DNA of 64,000 bases from CAXXOK01 sp963675655 (GTDB taxonomy: Bacteria; Bacillota; Clostridia; Christensenellales; Aristaeellaceae). The stretch's first letter is position 1, and the number at the start of each line of letters is the position of its first letter. The DNA is taken from NCBI GenBank assembly GCA_963675655.1, contig OY776489.1, forward strand, positions 1,240,001 to 1,304,000, read 5' to 3'. The notes under the pieces were generated by a model. The model had not been told where the DNA came from. It ran no database searches and saw only the letters and a list, made by a program, of their open reading frames with translations. Below are positions 54,542-63,176 of this stretch, piece after piece. The position numbers and the translations under genes are program-made.

Positions 54542-56887
54542 TTAATTTTCAAGCGAAGCGGTTTCCATGCCATGCTTTACGCGGTCGTGCTCTTCGGCGC
54601 GCTTGGCGTTGTTAAAGCGGTTAAGCGTGCCGACCAGATAGCCGGTAATCCGGCGGATGCGCTCAAACTGGTGCTCATCCTCGCTGCGGCCGCACTTGGG
54701 GCAGCAATCGCCGATGATGCCGTTAAACCCGCACATCGGGTCGCGATCGACCGGGTGGTTGATGCTGCCATAGCCGATGCCCATATCGTGCATATGGCGC
54801 ACCACTTTTTCAAATGCGTCCAAATTCTTGGTGGGGTCGCCGTCCATTTCGATATAGCTGATGTGCCCGGCGTTGGTCAGCGCGTGGTAGGGCGCTTCGA
54901 TGGAGATTTTTGCAAACGCGTTAATGGGGTAGTACACCGGCACATGGAAGCTGTTGGTGTAGTAATCCCGGTCGGTTACGCCCTTGATTTCGCCAAAGCG
55001 TTTGCGGTCCAGCCGTACAAAGCGGCCGCTGAGCCCCTCGGCGGGGGTAGCCAAACAGGTGTAGTTCATATGGGTTTGGGCGCTCATATGATCGCAGAAC
55101 TTGCGCATAAAGCCGATGATCTCCAGACCCAGCTTCTGGCTTTCCGGGTCCTCGGCATGGTGCTTGCCGCGCAGCGCCACCAGCGTTTCCGCAAGGCCGA
55201 TAAAGCCGATGGACAGCGTACCGTGCTTGAGTACTTCGCGTACGGTATCTTCCCAATCCAGCTTTTCGCTGTCGATCCACACACCTTCGCCCATCAGGAA
55301 GGGGAAGTTTTTCACCTTTTTATTGGCGACAATCTCAAAACGCTCCTGCAATTGCTCCACCACCATGTTCATGGTGCGTTCCAGCTCAGCAAAGAACCAA
55401 TCAATATCGCCCTTAGAGCGGATGGCGATGCGCGGAAGGTTGATGGAGGTAAAGCTCAGGTTGCCGCGCCGGGGGCTGACCTCGCGGGTGGGGTCGTTGA
55501 CGTTACCCATTACGCGGGTGCGGCAGCCCATGTAGGAAATTTCGGTTTCGGGATGGCCTTCTTTATAATATTGCTTGTTGAAAGGCGCATCGATAAAGCT
55601 GAAGTTGGGGAAAAGGCGCTTGGCGCTGGTGCGGATGGCCAGACGGTACAAATCGTAATTCGGCTCGCCGGGGTTAAAGTTAACCCCTTCCTTGACGCGG
55701 AAAATCTGGATGGGGAAAATGGGCGTTTCGCCGTTGCCCAGCCCCGCCTCGGTCGCCAGCAGCAGGTTACGCATCACCATGCGGCCTTCGGGGGAAGTAT
55801 CGGTGCCGTAGTTAATGGAAGAAAACGGCACCTGCGCGCCCGCGCGGCTGTTCATAGTGTTCAGGTTGTGAATCAGCGCTTCCATGGCCTGGTAGGTGGC
55901 GCGGTCGGTTTCGGACACGGCATGTTCCCGCGTAAAGGCGAGAATGCGGTCCAGCACCGCGCCGTCTGCCGCCACTTTGGCCTCCAGATGACTGCGCAGG
56001 GCGGCGGTGAAGGTTTCGCTGTCGGTTAGCTGGGGCACAAGGCCGGTTTCGTCCTTCACGGCGGCGAGCGCTGCCTTGGCGATTTCCGCGGCTTCTGCGG
56101 CGCCGGTCAGCAGCTCCAGCGAACGGGCGAGGTTATCGCGGTAGCGCTTATAGTAGGTTTTTTGCACGCCCGGCGCGAGGCCGTAATCGAAATTTACCAC
56201 ACTCTGGCCGCCGTGCTGATCGTTCTGGTTGGCTTGAATGGCGATGCAGCACAGCGCGGAATAGCTGTAAATATCGTTAGGCTCGCGCAATACGCCATGG
56301 CCGGTGGAAAAGCCGCCCGCAAACAGCGAAAGCAGGTCGATCTGCGTGCAGGTGGTGGTGAGGGTGTAAAAATCCAGATCGTGAATGTGAATATCCCCTT
56401 CGCGATGCGCCTTGGCGTGCTTGGGGTTGAGTACATACATATCGTAAAACTGCTTGCTGCCTTCGGAACCGAATTTGAGCATTGCGCCCATGGCGGTATC
56501 GCCGTTTACGTTGGCGTTTTCACGCTTAATATCGCTGTCGCTGGCGTCCTTAAAGCAAATATCCTCAAAAGTTTTCATAAGGCGCGTGTTCATTTCGCGC
56601 ACGCGGGTACGCTCGGCGCGGTACAATATATAGGCTTTGGCGGATTGCACATAGCCATGCTCGATCAGCGCCTTCTCTACGGCGTCCTGCACCTGCTCTA
56701 CGCTCGGCACACTGGGTACGCCGGGCGCGTTTTCCAGCCAGTCGGATACCTGCGCGACCAGCTCGCCGGCGGTTGCCGCATCCTCCTGACTGCCGGTGGC
56801 GACAAAGCTTTTGAGAATAGCCTGTTCTATTTTTGCAGAATCGAAGGGAACTACGCGGCCGTCGCGCTTTTGGATGGAAGCGATCAT
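54542..56887 (-). CDS. nrdD: Anaerobic ribonucleoside-triphosphate reductase
   Basis: Glycyl-radical enzyme that makes deoxyribonucleotides without oxygen; 781 residues. N-terminal ATP-cone IQKRDGRVVPFDSAKIEQAILKSF; core HIHDLDFYTLTTTCTQIDLLSLFAGGF and NFSFIDAPFNKQYY; Cys4 zinc site CGFNGIIGDCCPKCGR; the radical glycine in RRITGYLVGTLNRFNNAKRAEEHDRV. Start 56887 follows AAAGGAG; an upstream ATG is rejected. The activase gene nrdG is not next to it, which is unusual. NrdR boxes lie upstream. Confidence 0.96.
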   Translation of the reverse strand: MIASIQKRDGRVVPFDSAKIEQAILKSFVATGSQEDAATAGELVAQVSDWLENAPGVPSVPSVEQVQDAVEKALIEHGYVQSAKAYILYRAERTRVREMNTRLMKTFEDICFKDASDSDIKRENANVNGDTAMGAMLKFGSEGSKQFYDMYVLNPKHAKAHREGDIHIHDLDFYTLTTTCTQIDLLSLFAGGFSTGHGVLREPNDIYSYSALCCIAIQANQNDQHGGQSVVNFDYGLAPGVQKTYYKRYRDNLARSLELLTGAAEAAEIAKAALAAVKDETGLVPQLTDSETFTAALRSHLEAKVAADGAVLDRILAFTREHAVSETDRATYQAMEALIHNLNTMNSRAGAQVPFSSINYGTDTSPEGRMVMRNLLLATEAGLGNGETPIFPIQIFRVKEGVNFNPGEPNYDLYRLAIRTSAKRLFPNFSFIDAPFNKQYYKEGHPETEISYMGCRTRVMGNVNDPTREVSPRRGNLSFTSINLPRIAIRSKGDIDWFFAELERTMNMVVEQLQERFEIVANKKVKNFPFLMGEGVWIDSEKLDWEDTVREVLKHGTLSIGFIGLAETLVALRGKHHAEDPESQKLGLEIIGFMRKFCDHMSAQTHMNYTCLATPAEGLSGRFVRLDRKRFGEIKGVTDRDYYTNSFHVPVYYPINAFAKISIEAPYHALTNAGHISYIEMDGDPTKNLDAFEKVVRHMHDMGIGYGSINHPVDRDPMCGFNGIIGDCCPKCGRSEDEHQFERIRRITGYLVGTLNRFNNAKRAEEHDRVKHGMETASLEN

Positions 56888-57075
56888 AAGGCGTTCTCCT
56901 TTAACTGTATGAATTTCACAGGCGTTGACCGGGACGTAAAAAACAAGGGGGCGGCCGAACCGGCACTTGCACAGCAAGCGCCTCCTGTGAGCGCAGCATA
57001 TGGAAACCTGCGGTATGCTTACCGTAAGAAAAAATGTACCGGCTGTTTGGCCGGATTCCTTCGAAAAAGAAGTAT

Positions 57076-57123
57076 TGCCATTATATTGTGCTAATAGAAT
57101 GTTGTCAATACTATATATTGTGT
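57076..57123 (-). promoter_or_regulatory. Pair of NrdR boxes upstream of nrdD
   Basis: ATACTATATATTGTGT (57108-57123) matches the NrdR consensus in 15 of 16 positions; a weaker copy TGCCATTATATTGTGC lies at 57076-57091. Their centres are 32 bp apart, three helical turns, as is usual for NrdR-controlled nrd promoters. Confidence 0.82.
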
Positions 57124-57219
57124 ATTAGAATTTTTTATAGCCCATATACAGGGTTTTGGTACACCCGTTGGGTTTGCGTAGGCAAAGAAATTTTTGCGGT
57201 ATAAACTGCTAAAAAATGG

Positions 57220-58290
57220 CTATCCACAAGCTTTCCATGGCATAATCCACGGATTTCCTCCGCTTTTCCACATCAAAAAAAATGGTGATGTAACAGAACC
57301 GAAAAATATTTTCAACAACAATGGCAAAAACAGCGTTAATGTCCCCCGATGGGAACATGCAGAAAGGGAATAATTGTTAAAATTGCCGCAATAAGCCAGC
57401 TTGCGGGGATTTGCCGCAGAAAAACCGGTCATGTTTTCCACAAGCGTATGGAGTGCAATCCTCCCTGCCTGTGGAGCAGCATTACCCGAACACGCAAAGC
57501 GGGCTTGCGGCTTGGCTGAATTGTAATAAAGAAGGAAAAGTGTTGTAACATATGGGGTTTGCCGTGTTCTGCGAACCGTTGTTTGGGTGATGCGTGTTGC
57601 ATAAAAGATAAAAGATGGAGGTGTGAAACGCATATCAAATGGGCTTCATATAGATTTCACATATGTTTTCCATCGGTTTTCCATAAAGGAAGGGAAAATA
57701 ATCCACGGGGTTTTCCACAAAAATGCGGGTTTTCTCGTGATGAAAAAAATTTGTTATTTTTGCTCGTTTGGAGGGAAACGGGTGGAACGCAGCAGAGAGC
57801 GCAATTTATGTGGTTTGTGTAAAATGACGTATTTAAAACGGTTACATGCGATCCGGTTTTCCACATCAAAATCGTGGATTATTCAGGGCAAAATGAATCG
57901 TTGCATAATCGGCAGTTTTCCATGTACAGCTAAGGAAAAAAGGGGTGCGTTATAAACGACTGTGCCGGGAAACCCTTATTTCATAAGGGTTACAGCAGGT
58001 TGCGCATACAAACAGCAGCGCTTACCCGCACGGCCGAAACCGGATGGACGAAGCGGCGAAAAGGCTTATAATATAACCGTTTACAAGTTGCTTACATAAG
58101 ATTTCCACGGGTTTTCCATAAAAACGCGAAAGATAATCCATATCTTTTTCCATGCCCGGATATGGGTAACTCTTTGAATAGAAAATAGCGCGAAAAGCGT
58201 TGATAAATAAGGGGAAGAGAGTAAATACCATAATATGGATAATAGTTACTTTCCATACATTTTCCACAAACAGACGGAAAAGTATCCACA
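57220..58290 (+). other. DnaA-box-rich non-coding region
   Basis: Seven 9-mers differ by one base from TTATCCACA, all on the plus strand: 57220 (CTATCCACA), 57264, 57434, 57711, 57857 and 58260 (TTTTCCACA) and 58282 (GTATCCACA). TATGGATAA at 58235 adds one on the minus strand, and many TTTTCCAT variants lie between. Chance would give about 0.1 such site per strand per kb. This 1.5-kb divergent gap (56888-58397) has no credible gene. It could be an origin, a DnaA-titration site, or control of nrdD by DnaA. Confidence 0.65.
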
Positions 58291-58397
58291 TTCCGTTCGG
58301 AGGGCGGTAATTTACGCTGTGCCGTGCGGGGATTTGCGGTTTTCCGTTGCCCGCGGCGCAGGTATCTGCTATGATACGCACAGAGGGGGGGATGCCC

Positions 58398-59696
58398 ATG
58401 ACGACGGCAATCATCGGCGGCGGTGCGGCAGGCATGGCGGCGGCCATTACGGCGGCGCAGCAAGGCCAGCGCGTGCTGGTTTTGGAGCGGGGCCGCAAAC
58501 CGCTGAAAAAGCTGGGGGTAACCGGCAATGGCCGGGGCAACCTGCTCAACAGCGGAGAACCGGTGTATTTTGGCGATACGGCTTTTGCGCTTGCGGTGCT
58601 TGGACAGGTGGATTATACGCAGCTGACGGCGTTTTTTGCCGCACTGGGCGTACCCCTGCGGCAGGAGAGCGAAGGGCGGGTGTACCCCGCGGCGCTGCTG
58701 GCCTCGGCGGCGGTGGATGCGCTGCTGCTGCGCGCCGCGCAGCTGGGCGTAACGGTAGCGCCCCTGACACAGGTAAGGAAGATTGCGCGCGAGCCGGAGG
58801 GCTTCCGGCTGGATGCGCTACGTTATACGGAGATTGCCCCCGAAAAAGGAAAAGGAAAAAGCAGGGCGAAAGAAGCCCCTGCACCGGAGATGGTAACCTA
58901 CCATGCCGACCGTGTGATTGTCGCCGCCGGGGGTGCGGCTGCGCCCGTACACGGCACGGATGGCAGTGCCTATGGGCTGCTGACCGCGTTTGGACACAAG
59001 CTGACGCCCGTTTCGCCCGCGCTGTGCGCCTTGCATACCGATAAGCGCCGCATTGCAGGGCTAAGCGGGCAGCGGGTACGTACACGGCTGACGCTGGCGT
59101 CGGCGCAGGGCGATGTGCTGCGCCAAACGGAGGGCGAAGCGCTGTTCGGCGAGGACGCGGTAAGCGGCATCGCGGCTATGCAGCTGGCACGGTTTTATTC
59201 ACCCGGCGCAACGGTAACGTTGGATTTGCGTCCGTCGCTGGGCGACTTCCCCGGCGCGCCGCAGAAAGACGCAGCCGAGCCGCAGCTGCAGGCGCAGCTA
59301 TGGGCGCTGGCGCAATCCCGGCAGGCTTGCGCGCTGGCCGACTGGCTAACCGGGGTGTTTGCCGCGCCGGTGGGACGGTTTTTACTGCGCGAGGCAGGCG
59401 TGGGCAGGCCGGACAAACCCATGCGGCAGGTAACCGAAGCGGACGCGAAACGCCTTGCGCATACGATTTGCGCGCTTACCCTGCCGGTCACCGGCACGCG
59501 GGATTTTGCGCAGGCGCAGGTAACGGCGGGGGGCATTGCAACGGAGGATTTTGATCCGCTCACGCTGGAAAGCCGCCTGTGTCCGGGGCTATATGCCGCG
59601 GGCGAGGTGCTGGATGTGGATGGGGACTGCGGCGGCTTTAACCTGATGTTCGCCTTTGCGGGCGGCATCCTCGCGGGGCGGCGCGCGGCGCGGTAA
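58398..59696 (+). CDS. NAD(P)/FAD-dependent oxidoreductase, BaiN/HI0933 family
   Basis: 432 residues. N-terminal FAD motif TTAIIGGGAAGMAAAITAAQQGQRVLVLERG, followed by KKLGVTGNGRGNLLNSG, the mid-chain VIVAAGGAAAPVHGTDGSAYGLLTAFGHKL, and the C-terminal LCPGLYAAGEVLDVDGDCGGFNLMFAFAGGILAGR. A few members reduce bile-acid intermediates, but most are of unknown substrate. Start 58398 (spacing to GAGGGGGG) is preferred over 58392. Confidence 0.93.
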   Translation: MTTAIIGGGAAGMAAAITAAQQGQRVLVLERGRKPLKKLGVTGNGRGNLLNSGEPVYFGDTAFALAVLGQVDYTQLTAFFAALGVPLRQESEGRVYPAALLASAAVDALLLRAAQLGVTVAPLTQVRKIAREPEGFRLDALRYTEIAPEKGKGKSRAKEAPAPEMVTYHADRVIVAAGGAAAPVHGTDGSAYGLLTAFGHKLTPVSPALCALHTDKRRIAGLSGQRVRTRLTLASAQGDVLRQTEGEALFGEDAVSGIAAMQLARFYSPGATVTLDLRPSLGDFPGAPQKDAAEPQLQAQLWALAQSRQACALADWLTGVFAAPVGRFLLREAGVGRPDKPMRQVTEADAKRLAHTICALTLPVTGTRDFAQAQVTAGGIATEDFDPLTLESRLCPGLYAAGEVLDVDGDCGGFNLMFAFAGGILAGRRAAR

Positions 59697-59841
59697 TAAA
59701 CCTTGTTCTCTGCATGAGCGTTCGCAGGGTAACGCACAGCGCGGTAGCGCGGGTGTTTGCGAGAAGGGAAAGGCACAAAACAGCAGCCTTGCCGCAGGGC
59801 GTGCAGCAGGCATTTTCAGCCGGGGTTGCCACGGGCGGCTA

Positions 59842-59870
59842 TTGCTGAAACGGGGGCGAAATGCTACAAT
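59842..59870 (+). promoter_or_regulatory. Promoter very close to the tilS start
   Basis: TTGCTG, 17-bp spacer, TACAAT; only 6 bp separate the -10 box from the ATG at 59877. Transcription would start at or next to the start codon. Confidence 0.6.
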
Positions 59871-59876
59871 AAACCT

Positions 59877-61325
59877 ATGAACGAGCAGATTGTAACGGCG
59901 GTGGAGGCAGCCCTTCACCGTGCGGGTGTGCTGCATGGGAATGCGACGTTTTTGGTCGCGCTCAGCGGCGGTGCGGATTCGGTGGCGCTGCTGCTGGCAA
60001 TGCACACGCTGGCAAAGCGGCACGGCTTTGCGGTGCGCGCCGCGCATGTGGAACATGGCCTGCGGGGGGAAACCTCCCTGTGGGACGCGGGGTTTTGCGA
60101 GGCGCTTTGCCGCTCGCTTGGCGTACCCTTCACATGTGATCACGCGGCGCTTGCCGGAGACATGCGCGACGCGGGCGTAGAAGCCCGGGCCCGCGCGGCG
60201 CGCTATGCGCTATTGCTGCACCGCGCGCGGGAAGGCAAAGCCGATGCGTTGCTGCTGGCTCACCATCAGGATGATCAGGCGGAGACAGTGCTGGCGCATT
60301 TGCTGCGCGGCAGCGGCGCGCGGGGCTTGGCCGGCATGCGCCCCTGTACATGGCGCGAGGGTGTGCTGCTGGTGCGCCCCCTGCTGGATGTGCCGAAAAC
60401 CGCGATTCTGGAAGCGCTGGGCGATCAGCCCTATTGCACGGACGAAAGCAACGCACAGCCCTGTTGCCAGCGCAACCGTCTGCGCCTTACGGCGCTGCCC
60501 ATGCTTACGGCGGAGAACCCGCAAACCCTTGCGCACATGGCGCAGAGTGCGCACCTATTGGCAATGGATGAGGACGCTTTGGCGGCGCAGGCCGAAACGG
60601 CGCTTGCCGCAGCACTTTTAGATACGCCGCCGTATTACTGCCTGCGCAAGGCGCAGCTTGCCGCCTTGCCGGATGCTGTTGCCCTGCGTGTGTTGCGTGC
60701 CTTTGCGCAGCGCGGCATGGAAACGGTGCTGGCTGTGGATGCGCAGACTACGCCGGAAGAGAAGGCGCTGTCAGCCGAGGATTCGCTTGCGCTATTGTCG
60801 CTTTTGCACGCGCCGCCGGGTACGGACATGAATTTGCCGCACGGCCTGCGTGCAGTGGGCACAGGGCGTTTTATCCATTTGGTGCGCATGGCGGATGGAG
60901 CGCCGCTAACCCCGGTGGATCTGCCGGAAGCTGTTCAGCCGCTGCCGGATAAAGGATGCATCGCCTTTGATGGGTATAAAATCACCGTTTCGTATGCGCT
61001 GCCGGAAAACAGCGAAGCTCCGGACGGCGTTTGCCGCGTGGCGGTGCCCCTTGCACTGCTGCAAAAGGCGACGCTGCGCACCGCGCGCCCCGGCGATGTG
61101 ATGCACCCCTTCGGCGCGCCGGGCAGCAAACCCCTGCGCCGGTACTTTACCGATCAAAAGATCGATTTGCCTTTTCGTGCCCGGGTGCCGCTATTGTGTG
61201 TGGAAAACCGGGTGCTATGGGCCTTGGGCGTTGGCGCGGCGGAAGAAACGCGCCTGACGCGGGAACCCGCTGCTTGGCTTAGCGTATCCCCACCGCCTCC
61301 GTGGCACGCGCCCGGAACGGTTTAA
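59877..61325 (+). CDS. tilS: tRNA(Ile) lysidine synthetase
   Basis: Converts the wobble C of tRNA-Ile2 to lysidine; 482 residues. N-terminal PP-loop SGGADS at residues 30-35, AHVEHGLRGETSLWDAGFCEALC, LLLAHHQDDQAETVLAHLLRGSG, and VRPLLDVPKTAILEALGDQPYCTDESN; C-terminal TilS domain TARPGDVMHPFGAPGSKPLRRYFTDQKI. No ribosome binding site precedes the ATG, in line with a leaderless mRNA. Followed after 38 bp by hpt, the usual pair. Confidence 0.95.
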   Translation: MNEQIVTAVEAALHRAGVLHGNATFLVALSGGADSVALLLAMHTLAKRHGFAVRAAHVEHGLRGETSLWDAGFCEALCRSLGVPFTCDHAALAGDMRDAGVEARARAARYALLLHRAREGKADALLLAHHQDDQAETVLAHLLRGSGARGLAGMRPCTWREGVLLVRPLLDVPKTAILEALGDQPYCTDESNAQPCCQRNRLRLTALPMLTAENPQTLAHMAQSAHLLAMDEDALAAQAETALAAALLDTPPYYCLRKAQLAALPDAVALRVLRAFAQRGMETVLAVDAQTTPEEKALSAEDSLALLSLLHAPPGTDMNLPHGLRAVGTGRFIHLVRMADGAPLTPVDLPEAVQPLPDKGCIAFDGYKITVSYALPENSEAPDGVCRVAVPLALLQKATLRTARPGDVMHPFGAPGSKPLRRYFTDQKIDLPFRARVPLLCVENRVLWALGVGAAEETRLTREPAAWLSVSPPPPWHAPGTV

Positions 61326-61363
61326 AAAATCATCATTTCACCAATATAAAGGAGTGAGCCGGG

Positions 61364-61921
61364 ATGAAACAGGATTCGCCATTGTTACAGGATTTGTCCT
61401 CCGTGCTGTATACCGAGGAAGAGCTAAAAGAAGCCGTCGCCAAGATGGGCGCGCGTATTACGCACGATTATCAGGGCAAGGAGCCGCTGATGGTGTGCAT
61501 TCTCAAAGGCGCCAGCGTGTTTTTTACTGATTTGATCCGCGCGATCGATCTGCCGATCGAAATTGAATTTATGGCCATTTCCAGCTATGGCGCCAGCACC
61601 GTGTCCAGCGGCGAAGTGCGCATGATTAAGGATTTGGATCGCCCCATCCTCGGCCGGGACGTGCTTGTGGTAGAGGACATTGTGGATAGCGGCATGACGC
61701 TTTCCTACCTCAAACGCACGCTGACCAATCGCGGTGCGAGCAGCCTGCGGCTGGTAACCCTGCTGGATAAACCCACCCGCCGCACCGTGCCCCTGAGCGT
61801 GGATTATTCCTGCTTCCAGATTCCTGATGCTTTCGTGGTGGGCTACGGGCTGGATTATGACGAAAAATACCGCAACCTGCCGATGGTGGGCGTGCTCGAC
61901 CCGAAGGTATACACGAAATAA
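61364..61921 (+). CDS. hpt: Hypoxanthine phosphoribosyltransferase
   Basis: 185 residues; salvages hypoxanthine/guanine with PRPP. PRPP motif VLVVEDIVDSGMTLSYL, MVCILKGASVFFTDLIRAI, FMAISSYGASTVSSGEVRMIKDLD and DAFVVGYGLDYDEKYRNLPMVGVL. Preceded by AAAGGAGTG. ftsH, which normally follows, is absent; a repeat region comes next. Confidence 0.96.
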   Translation: MKQDSPLLQDLSSVLYTEEELKEAVAKMGARITHDYQGKEPLMVCILKGASVFFTDLIRAIDLPIEIEFMAISSYGASTVSSGEVRMIKDLDRPILGRDVLVVEDIVDSGMTLSYLKRTLTNRGASSLRLVTLLDKPTRRTVPLSVDYSCFQIPDAFVVGYGLDYDEKYRNLPMVGVLDPKVYTK

Positions 61922-61943
61922 AAAAGTGGCTATAAGCGATAAA

Positions 61944-61970
61944 AAAGCCGGGGGAATTTCCCCCGGCTTT
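61944..61970 (+). terminator. Hairpin after hpt
   Basis: AAAGCCGGGGGAA / TTCCCCCGGCTTT, nearly perfect; the T-run is short, so termination may be partial. Confidence 0.75.
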
Positions 61971-62109
61971 AGCCTGCCCCAAAAGCCTAATCTGCGGTGT
62001 CTGCATCGGGATGGCATCTCAGACTTTTTAAGCAAGCTGCAGCTGCTTTGTATTGAGCGGACCGTGCAGAGCGCACGGATTTTGTTTGTTAAAATCCCGG
62101 AGGGAGCAC

Positions 62110-62765
62110 GATGGGTGCTCTCCTTCTGGTTTGGCGGTTTTTCATTTGCTTACGCGATGTGTTGAGCCATAAGGCTTTGGAGTTCCGCCTCAATCCCCGC
62201 CAAGGGGTTCACGTTTGCAACCGGACAAGGGCTTTCAGCTCTTACCCCATCTTTGAAATACGTTTGCTTGGGGTAAAGTACCCGGCTTTTCGTATGCCGT
62301 AAAGTGGCTGGTGCAACAGGGATGGCGGCTTTTCATTTGCTTACGCGATGTGTTGAGCCAGAAGGCTCTGGAGTTCCACCTCAATCCCCGCCAAGGGGTT
62401 CACTTTTACAACCGGACAAGGGCTTTCAGCGCTTGCCCCCTCTTTGAAATGCGTTTGCTTGGGGCAAAGTACCCGGCCTTTCGTATGCCGTAAAGTGGCC
62501 GGGGCAACAGGGATGGCGGTTTTTCATTTGCTTACGCGATGTATTGAGCCAGAAGGCTTTAGGGTTCCGCCTCAATCCCCGCCAAGGGGTTCACTTTTGC
62601 AACCGGACAAGGGCTTTCAGCGCTTGCCCCCTCTTTGAAATACGTTTGCTTGGGGCAAAGCACCCGGCTTTTCGTATGCCGTAAAGTGGCCGGGGCAACA
62701 GGGATGGCGGCTTTTCATTTGCTTATGTGATGTATTGAGCCAGAAGGCTTTAGGGTTCCGCCTCT
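62110..62765. repeat. Tandem array of ~190-bp units (three full, one partial)
   Basis: CATTTGCTTA at 62145, 62334, 62525 and 62716. Units share GATGTRTTGAGCC, CCCCGCCAAGGGG, CAACCGGACAAGGGCTTTCAGC and TTTCGTATGCCGTAAAGTGG. Frames of about 60 codons in it come from the repeats. 61971-62109 shows nothing clear. Confidence 0.92.
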
Positions 62766-63176
62766 TCTCACAAGACTTTGTCTTGAGATTTTTGTGTTGT
62801 TTTCCCGTGCATTAAGATTGTTAATTTGTGTTTTGGTGTCCATATTTTCCTTTTGTCAAAGTTTTTATACTCAAAATGTACTCAAATAGCAAAGAGAAAA
62901 TATCTAATATATGTATATAAAGCATCAATGTATTGTTCCGCTAACACAATACATTCATTACATCACGAGGTTGAAAATATCGTTAAAAAATCACCACATT
63001 TATCTTGAATTAACGTTGATATCGCTGCCAACAATTCTATAATAATACGGTTCTGCATTACTATTAATAACCTTACTTACTCTGTTTGAAAGTGAATTTC
63101 AATCATCTACTTTTAGTACTATTATAATTAGTTTTAATGTCTACTACACATTGTGTATTCCCTTGAATTTTTACAT
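62766..63176. other. AT-rich gap beginning with a terminator-like hairpin
   Basis: CAAGAC-TTT-GTCTTG (62771-62785) followed by ATTTTT marks the switch from GC-rich repeats to AT-rich DNA. No gene is supported. Confidence 0.6.

Noticed and set aside
54572..56029. 485-codon open frame on the plus strand
   Set aside because: Lies wholly antisense to nrdD; its residues have no family pattern, and nrdD is certain.
57220..58549. Several short frames in the 57-58 kb gap
   Set aside because: No ribosome binding sites, no family features; they read through DnaA-box-like oligomers.
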